A stretch of DNA of 58,225 nucleotides, from NCBI GenBank assembly GCA_016222905.1, contig JACRPZ010000048.1, forward strand, positions 1 through 58,225, given 5' to 3'. This DNA comes from Nitrospirota bacterium. GTDB taxonomy: Bacteria; Nitrospirota; Thermodesulfovibrionia; UBA6902. How positions within the stretch are numbered: position 1 is the stretch's first letter; each line of letters starts with the position of its first letter. The position numbers were made by a program, and so were the translations under genes. Below, in pieces: positions 52,625 to 58,225 of this stretch. A model generated the notes under the pieces. That model searched no databases, was not told where the DNA came from, and saw nothing but the letters and a program-made list of their open reading frames with translations.

Positions 52625-55600
52625 CTTCTATCGTATTGTTTCTCTCAGACGGAACTCTCCGTTCCCGTATATCAAGAAAATCGCCCTCTCCGTAATTAAA
52701 ATCCCGGAATCCCCTGCCGTTGCCCATATGCCATCTCAGGAATATCATGCCGGAGTTTACGCCTGTATCCATTTCGTGTATCAGGTCAAGTCCGAGTTCA
52801 AGCCGTCTTTCCGACTTGCTCCATTTTTCCCAGAGAACTTCAACCTCAACCCTCTCTCTGTCCGAAGCGCTCTTTCTATCGTCGTCGCTTAAATAATGAT
52901 TGCGCCGGTATTCCGCGTTTACCTGAAATGCCCCGATAAGCTGCTTCCATCCCGCCCTGAGCGATATATTATCAGGGTTAAGGATATCCATATCCTCGTT
53001 TGAAACAACGGATGCGCCAAGATACAGGTTAGTATCGAGCCACGGCCGGTAAGTCAATGTGTCGGAGAGTATGAGCCCGCGCTTATGCTCGAACTTATAA
53101 GGAGTGAATATGTCCTGATCCACTTTTTCAGGAATGTAAGAGCCGTAACTCTCCATGCTCAGATAACGCTGGAAGACGGCCAAAGAAGGAACATGAGAAG
53201 TCTTTGTCCCAAGCTCTATCCTCTTCGCTGCCTTTGCGTTCAGCAGAGCCGACCATTCTCTATTACCGCTCAGTAATTTTTCGGGATACTGGAAAAACAG
53301 GTTTCCGCCAAACTGAAAATCGAGCGATGAATTTATAGGCCGCCAGTCGAGGCTTCCCTTTAAGCCGACTGTTGGGCCGCCGGACTCCCGTATCCTGCCA
53401 AGCATATCTGTCCTGAAGAGCGTTCTCTTTAAATCGTCAAAACTGCGGAATGTTGCCTTCATCTCTATGAACTCTTCAAGCCCGTCCTGATAGTTGCTGT
53501 CTTCCTGAAGATTTCTCCTCTCCACAAACTCCCCTGAAAGAGTCCATGTGCCGTCCTCCTGCCCGCCGAGATGATAATCATCCTTCAGCTTCACATATTC
53601 TAAAACCTTGGAAGATGCCGGTCTGATAACAGGCTCAGGCATAGGTTCGCTTTCCACCGTATATTGCCTGACAGGAGTTGCCGGTTTATCTTTAACCCCT
53701 CTTCGGTAAAATCTGTAAAGCGTCTCTTTTTGTCCTGCTCTTGGAGGTATCTTCACCGTCTGCCAGCCTTCTTCTATCTTCCTGTAGCCTTCAAGGATCT
53801 TTCCGTCACTCATCTCCTCGATCTGAAGGACTGACGGCCCTTCTATCTCCATAACAATAGGCTCTTCCTCCGTAGCTGTGTAATATTGAAGCTCAAGAGG
53901 CCTGCCCCATACCGATATCTCCTTCCCCTTTTTTACCTCGGCAATATGCATCCTTAAAAACTGATTCGGCACAGGCTCTTTTATCCCTATTCTGAGGAAG
54001 TGTTCTCCCGGAGGGATCTTCATTAATAGCACGGTCTTCTGGCGGCCTTCAGCAAGATTGATATTATCAACCCTTTCACTGTCAAGCTGAAAATACCCTG
54101 TCATCGGAAGGAGCGGCAGATATGCGACATCTTCAATACTTACATTCACCTGAAGCTCTTTGCTCCCGATATTCTTCATGTATATTATTTCGCTGTCATA
54201 TCCGTAAAGTATGTGCTCATCCGGACTGACCGGCGCAAGCAGGGCCTTTCTTACACGGAGTCCCGGACTGAAAGGGTCCCAGCCCTTCTCCTCTATCATG
54301 CGGACTCCCGCGCTGCTCTGGATGTTTCTGTAAGGCATAAGCGTGGTTCCCCTGAAGATACGGTTAAGAAGAGGCCTTGTTCCGCGAGCATACGGATGCT
54401 TAAGAGAAAGCTCCTCTGCCTCTGCAAGCGCGTGACCGCGCTGCTCCGGCCTCTTCTCAGCAAGCCAAAGAAGCGTGACCATCTGCTTTAACACCTCGTT
54501 GGAAGGGTCGTTATCTATAAGAGCAGGAGCCGCTGCAAGTTCCGCCTCTGGGAATTCAGCCTTTTGCACAATCATTCCGCGAGTAAGGGCAGCGAGCGTA
54601 TCAGGCGTTATAGGCGGCAGAACGCCGATCCTTATTTCAGGAGATTTTATATACGTCTGTATGAGCATAGGCATCTCCCCGCCAGACACTTCAATATCAT
54701 GCAATCCAGGGCCGACATTGTATTCCGCAACAGCCTTTATGCCCGGTATCAATCCTTCATCACCTGAAATTACAAGAGACTGTGACGGCACGTTATTGCT
54801 TACCGGCAATACCTTTAAGTTTCCCTGTCCGCGAATTTCCAGCCATCCGTCAAGCGGTTCGGCAGATTTATCCGGATGCAGGGGCCTTGCCTCGATCCTG
54901 ATACTCACAGGCCCCATAAGGCTCAGTTTTACAGGCCTCTCCTTTTGTGAGATAACAGCGCGGCTGTACATGTCCCTGTCTTTGTTGTAGAGATTTGCGG
55001 CGCCTGCGTAATCCGTTACAATATACGGCGCGTCCTCCCATATAAACGGCTGCGGATGCTGCTCCTGCCATCTCTGCCATTCTGTCAGAGCAGCGGCACC
55101 GCCACCAGTCAAATCTGAGCGTATCGAGATCGCCTTCTCTATCGCAGATGCCCGTTCCATTCCTCTTGCGCCTGCCCTGCGAAGATGATAAAGCGCCTTT
55201 GAATAATCGCCGTCCTTCTCAAACTTCAGCCCTCTCCAGTAATGCCCTTCTTCCGTCTCTTCTATCCTGCTCAGGAGCGCTTCAAAAGTCCTCCACCATC
55301 CTGCCTTATAAGCAGACTTTATCATTGCCTGAACAGGCTGTTCCGGTTCAGGCAGAAGAAGTCCGAGGGCAACAGCCATCTCAAACTCGCTGTTTTCAGC
55401 AAGAAACTCCGACAGAGCGGCAAACTTCTTAAAGTCCGGCTGATGAATCGCGGCAGCGGCAAAGAGCGAAAGCAGCCCCTCGCTGTCAGACCTCTTCCTG
55501 TAAAAATCAGTCAGCTTTATCAATGCCTCTTCGCGAGTCTCTTTCTCCTGAGAGAAGAAGAGTATGCCCCTGAGAATATTCTCTGCTAAAAATTCTTCGC

Positions 55601-58025
55601 CGATCTTTTCAAGTATGGCTGAGCGCGCAAATTGCGCCCTGTCTTTATCTCTCCCGTCAGAGCCGTGCACTATATTGGTCCATAGCTGGAGCGCGTCAAC
55701 CAACTCGCCATTCTTTTCAGCCATTTCCGCATTGGTAATAAGTCCGGCTATCTCTGCCTGAGAGAGGATTGAACTCTTGGCCTCAGGTTTTATTGGAGGA
55801 GCTATGCCTGACATGAAAGCCTTCTCCATGGAGTGCAGAAGGCGGGTCAAGGGCAGCAGGTGATTGAAAATCTCTATCCCGGATATCACTTCTTTCTCAA
55901 GAAGTGGCAGCGGCAAAATTATCTTCTGCCCGGCGTAGATTTTTTCCGTATCTTCAATTTCAGGATTAAACTCCTTGAATATGCCTATATACTTCTTCCT
56001 GATGATATCTTCCGGCAGTTTTAATTCTCTCTTCAGAATATCTATCAAATCTTCGTCTTCTTTAACGATGTATGTATATTGCGCGTATTCTTCGGAGCGC
56101 AGCGTCTCGTGCAATGAAAGAGAGGGGTCATGGAGCAGTGCGGTCTCCGAGATGCTCGCTAAAGATTTAATCAGGAGATCATACGGATCATTCACACTGC
56201 TTAAGAAATTCATATATTCCGATTCAGACAGTTGATACGGCCTTGAAGAACGATACTGAAGCGCTGCTCTTACTTTGCCGGGAAGAGAATTTAATGACCA
56301 TAATTTAATCTCCTTTACCTCCTGCGGAAGAGGTATTTCAGCAAAGGCTGCTTTTATCAAACGTCCCGCAGGCTGTCTTGCGCTGAATGCGCCGCTGAGG
56401 GTCGTATCATCTAAAGGCATACCAATCTGTTTAATTATCTTCAGCGCATTCTCTGCTGTATTCGCCGTATACCGGCGTTTCGTCAGGCCCTCTTCTTTTG
56501 TAACCAGCATTTTAACCGGCTGCATATCATCAAGCTGTATCATAAGCGCCTGCCCGTCGTCTGCGGTCTCAGCATCAACGATTACCCGAAGAAATGAAGG
56601 AGCAAATCTTTGCGGAAGGCTGTATATCTGGATAATGGGTTCGTTCTCTGTTCCTGACTGCAGAGGTATGAAGACGGAGCGTGAAAGCGTATTAAGCGCG
56701 TCATCAAGGTGCTGTTCCAAAACCAGAGCTGTATCAGGCTGCTGCGGCTCATTTAAAGCTGGGGTCAGAAACCAGCAGAACTCCTGCGGCTCTCTGCTAA
56801 GTTTATCTGACGGCATGAGGTCGCGGTAAAAGGTGTGAGAAAGAAATATCTCCTCTGCCTCTTTCTTGACTTCAGGATAATCAGGAAGCTCAAGCCCTTT
56901 CTGGTCCATAAGCATGGCAGCCGCAATGCCGCCCTCACGGCGGCTGTTGTCCCGCGCAAGAAGAGACGCGCCGCTCTCTACCATGGAAGCCGAACCATCC
57001 CGCGTTACGGCAGCATCCTGAATCTCTCCGTCACTTATGTCCCATGAAGATTTTCTCGGCATAGCCGGAAAGCCTTCTTCTCTTACCTCTTTTGCCGATA
57101 TATCCGGCTCGTTGGCTCCGGCAAAGAGATAATCTGGAACTTCCTGCTTTAACAGCCTGATGTACATGGGGGCCGTTGTCTCTATCTCAAAGGTGTGCTC
57201 TCCCTCCGGGATCTCTATGTATCCGCTCTCCTCACGGCCGACCGCTGCTGGAAATCCGTTTACATAAGTGACTGTGATCTCCGGCTTTGTCTCAAACTCA
57301 AGGGTCTGAAACGGCCGCTTATCAATTCTTAAATAAATGCTGTATGACTGCGCTCTCCGGCTCTCAGAAGAGGGATAGGTGACCCTGCTTTCAATCGTCA
57401 CTCTTTGAGCCTCTTTTGTACTGAATGATACAGGCTCATGGGGTTTGATAAGCTTAAAACTTTTCTCTACGGATCTTCCGCTGCGGTGAATGCGCGCAAA
57501 TTTTCCGGGCAGGCTTATCATGTTGCGGTAAGGGGCTATCTCATCCTGCGTCTCATGGCGCGAGATAAAGAGGGCTATCTTTATGCCCTCCTCTTTGTTA
57601 GACTTACGGCTTACGCGCACCAGAGACGGTTCCCTGTTTAATGGGGAGAAGATTATAGATTTGAGGTCCGAGGAGAATTGATAAGGCAGAAATGAATAGG
57701 CTCCTGATCCGTTTGAGACTGAAAGCTCAAGGTCGTCATCGGAGAACTCGCATTCCGGCTTGTAAATACGCGCTGTCTCGCCGGAAGGAACCCTGAAAGT
57801 GACAAATTCTCCGGGCTTAAGCTCAGCCATATGAAGACCCGTATAGCGGTTATAAGCAAGGCCCTTGCCGCTCACCCATTGCGGCGCGCCTTCTACATTG
57901 TCCCAGCGCAAAGGCTGGTCATACTGCTCAAGAAGCCTTAGCTGAAGATCGTCAAGCTTTGCAATGCTCCCAAAAGGAGCCAGTATCAGGCAGATGAATA
58001 TTAGAGAGAAGATAAATTTATTCAT
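52605..58025 (-). CDS. Giant secreted LysM / TPR / beta-barrel protein, probable polymer exporter
   Basis: This protein has 1806 residues. Residues 1-22 are a signal peptide (FIFSLIFICLILAPFGSIA). The N-terminal 600 residues are beta-rich, perhaps carbohydrate- or polymer-binding. About 650-704 is a LysM-like domain (YIVKEDEDLIDILKREL, IYAGQKIILPLP). About 750-980 has TPR-like helices (AEMAEKNGELVDALQLWTNIV, YSKALYHLRRAG). About 1475-1775 shows alternating amphipathic strands (GLKGSLDWRPINSSLDFQFGG, DTNLYLGASVVSNEDM, GAFQVNAEYRRNHYL), as in an outer-membrane barrel. TPR plus barrel recalls the exporters PgaA and BcsC. It is upstream of the ligase and probably in its operon originally. Function is inference. 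Confidence 0.75.
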   Translation of the reverse strand: MNKFIFSLIFICLILAPFGSIAKLDDLQLRLLEQYDQPLRWDNVEGAPQWVSGKGLAYNRYTGLHMAELKPGEFVTFRVPSGETARIYKPECEFSDDDLELSVSNGSGAYSFLPYQFSSDLKSIIFSPLNREPSLVRVSRKSNKEEGIKIALFISRHETQDEIAPYRNMISLPGKFARIHRSGRSVEKSFKLIKPHEPVSFSTKEAQRVTIESRVTYPSSESRRAQSYSIYLRIDKRPFQTLEFETKPEITVTYVNGFPAAVGREESGYIEIPEGEHTFEIETTAPMYIRLLKQEVPDYLFAGANEPDISAKEVREEGFPAMPRKSSWDISDGEIQDAAVTRDGSASMVESGASLLARDNSRREGGIAAAMLMDQKGLELPDYPEVKKEAEEIFLSHTFYRDLMPSDKLSREPQEFCWFLTPALNEPQQPDTALVLEQHLDDALNTLSRSVFIPLQSGTENEPIIQIYSLPQRFAPSFLRVIVDAETADDGQALMIQLDDMQPVKMLVTKEEGLTKRRYTANTAENALKIIKQIGMPLDDTTLSGAFSARQPAGRLIKAAFAEIPLPQEVKEIKLWSLNSLPGKVRAALQYRSSRPYQLSESEYMNFLSSVNDPYDLLIKSLASISETALLHDPSLSLHETLRSEEYAQYTYIVKEDEDLIDILKRELKLPEDIIRKKYIGIFKEFNPEIEDTEKIYAGQKIILPLPLLEKEVISGIEIFNHLLPLTRLLHSMEKAFMSGIAPPIKPEAKSSILSQAEIAGLITNAEMAEKNGELVDALQLWTNIVHGSDGRDKDRAQFARSAILEKIGEEFLAENILRGILFFSQEKETREEALIKLTDFYRKRSDSEGLLSLFAAAAIHQPDFKKFAALSEFLAENSEFEMAVALGLLLPEPEQPVQAMIKSAYKAGWWRTFEALLSRIEETEEGHYWRGLKFEKDGDYSKALYHLRRAGARGMERASAIEKAISIRSDLTGGGAAALTEWQRWQEQHPQPFIWEDAPYIVTDYAGAANLYNKDRDMYSRAVISQKERPVKLSLMGPVSIRIEARPLHPDKSAEPLDGWLEIRGQGNLKVLPVSNNVPSQSLVISGDEGLIPGIKAVAEYNVGPGLHDIEVSGGEMPMLIQTYIKSPEIRIGVLPPITPDTLAALTRGMIVQKAEFPEAELAAAPALIDNDPSNEVLKQMVTLLWLAEKRPEQRGHALAEAEELSLKHPYARGTRPLLNRIFRGTTLMPYRNIQSSAGVRMIEEKGWDPFSPGLRVRKALLAPVSPDEHILYGYDSEIIYMKNIGSKELQVNVSIEDVAYLPLLPMTGYFQLDSERVDNINLAEGRQKTVLLMKIPPGEHFLRIGIKEPVPNQFLRMHIAEVKKGKEISVWGRPLELQYYTATEEEPIVMEIEGPSVLQIEEMSDGKILEGYRKIEEGWQTVKIPPRAGQKETLYRFYRRGVKDKPATPVRQYTVESEPMPEPVIRPASSKVLEYVKLKDDYHLGGQEDGTWTLSGEFVERRNLQEDSNYQDGLEEFIEMKATFRSFDDLKRTLFRTDMLGRIRESGGPTVGLKGSLDWRPINSSLDFQFGGNLFFQYPEKLLSGNREWSALLNAKAAKRIELGTKTSHVPSLAVFQRYLSMESYGSYIPEKVDQDIFTPYKFEHKRGLILSDTLTYRPWLDTNLYLGASVVSNEDMDILNPDNISLRAGWKQLIGAFQVNAEYRRNHYLSDDDRKSASDRERVEVEVLWEKWSKSERRLELGLDLIHEMDTGVNSGMIFLRWHMGNGRGFRDFNYGEGDFLDIRERRVPSERNNTIEGAEERD

Positions 58026-58089
58026 CGGAGTTTAAATCTCTTGCTTAAAAGAAACTTCTGAAACTCAGGAAGAACCTCTTTAGTAGAAT

Positions 58090-58225
58090 TTGAGACTCCT
58101 GAAAAAGTCATTTAGAGATTTTCAGTTTTTCCATGCCGGATTTTTTAAAATCCGTCTTCTGTTTTTATAAGTCTATCGTTATTTCCTGTTTTTACTTAAA
58201 CTTTCTTGCCTTGTTACGATTTTTT
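58090..58225. repeat. 136-bp terminal repeat, right copy
   Basis: This is the exact reverse complement of bases 1-136. It starts 64 nt upstream of the giant gene's ATG, so the promoter of that gene is cut off or lies within the repeat. Confidence 0.9.

Noticed and set aside
1-58225. Linear plasmid or Borg-like element with terminal inverted repeats
   Set aside because: The content is core chromosomal (rho, gatAB, aroA, folP, fabF, nth), so assembly ending at a dispersed repeat is simpler. Kept only as an alternative.

Overview
The window reads as one stretch of a bacterial chromosome, most likely from a Gram-negative anaerobe or microaerophile. A Nitrospirota-like lineage is my guess, from overall gene content only; there is no rRNA in the window to test it. 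Support for Gram-negative: an outer-membrane beta-barrel protein, a type IV pilin, a sigma54 activator and LPS/glycan-type membrane glycosyltransferases. TGA is an ordinary stop codon in this genome, but one gene carries an in-frame TGA followed by a SECIS-like hairpin, so selenocysteine is probably used. The two window ends are the same 136-bp sequence in inverted orientation, which suggests that the assembly stopped at a dispersed repeat.

Layout. 1-1970: remains of defence genes (C-terminal fragments of a type ISP-like restriction enzyme and of an HsdS subunit, and an MNT/HEPN pair whose HEPN gene is frameshifted). 1971-6617: radC, a U32 peptidase-family gene, a TerC-family gene, folP and a glutaredoxin-domain protein, with several families of small palindromic repeats between them. 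6880-13199: an aromatic amino-acid operon, pheA-hisC-aroF-tyrA-aroA-cmk. 13461-23334: rho, an endonuclease III relative and hinT, an OsmC protein and cutA, a prepilin, gatA-gatB, an NtrC-type regulator and nth. 23424-32451: fabF, a selenoprotein overlapping moaC, a DUF4388-DnaJ-TPR protein, an AMMECR1 protein, a polyprenyl synthase overlapping mtnA, and an NRAMP-like transporter overlapping a soluble PRC/MgtE_N/CBS protein.

32921-44882 is a surface-glycan region: a GT2 glycosyltransferase, two large polytopic membrane proteins (one GT39-like), a B12-binding radical SAM protein, an exo/endonuclease/phosphatase-fold protein, an alpha/alpha-toroid-like protein, a nitroreductase, a flippase and a PilZ protein with intact c-di-GMP motifs.

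44893-58025 holds the most unusual content. A 1397-residue protein carries a clear PgsB/CapB (poly-gamma-glutamate ligase) domain between a ~700-residue HEAT-repeat, membrane-anchored N-terminal part and a ~300-residue C-terminal extension. Upstream on the same strand lies an 1806-residue secreted protein with a LysM-like domain, TPR-like helices and a C-terminal beta-barrel, an architecture that recalls polymer exporters such as PgaA and BcsC. I infer a Gram-negative machine that makes and exports a glutamate-type (or other amide-linked) polymer. Between the two genes sits a 3.5-kb foreign block: a toxin-antitoxin remnant, a truncated integron integrase, two intact integron cassettes with paired attC/core sites, a decayed third reading frame and a second toxin-antitoxin pair. 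A ten-codon relic of the ligase gene start remains at the far side of this block, suggesting that the two large genes once overlapped directly.
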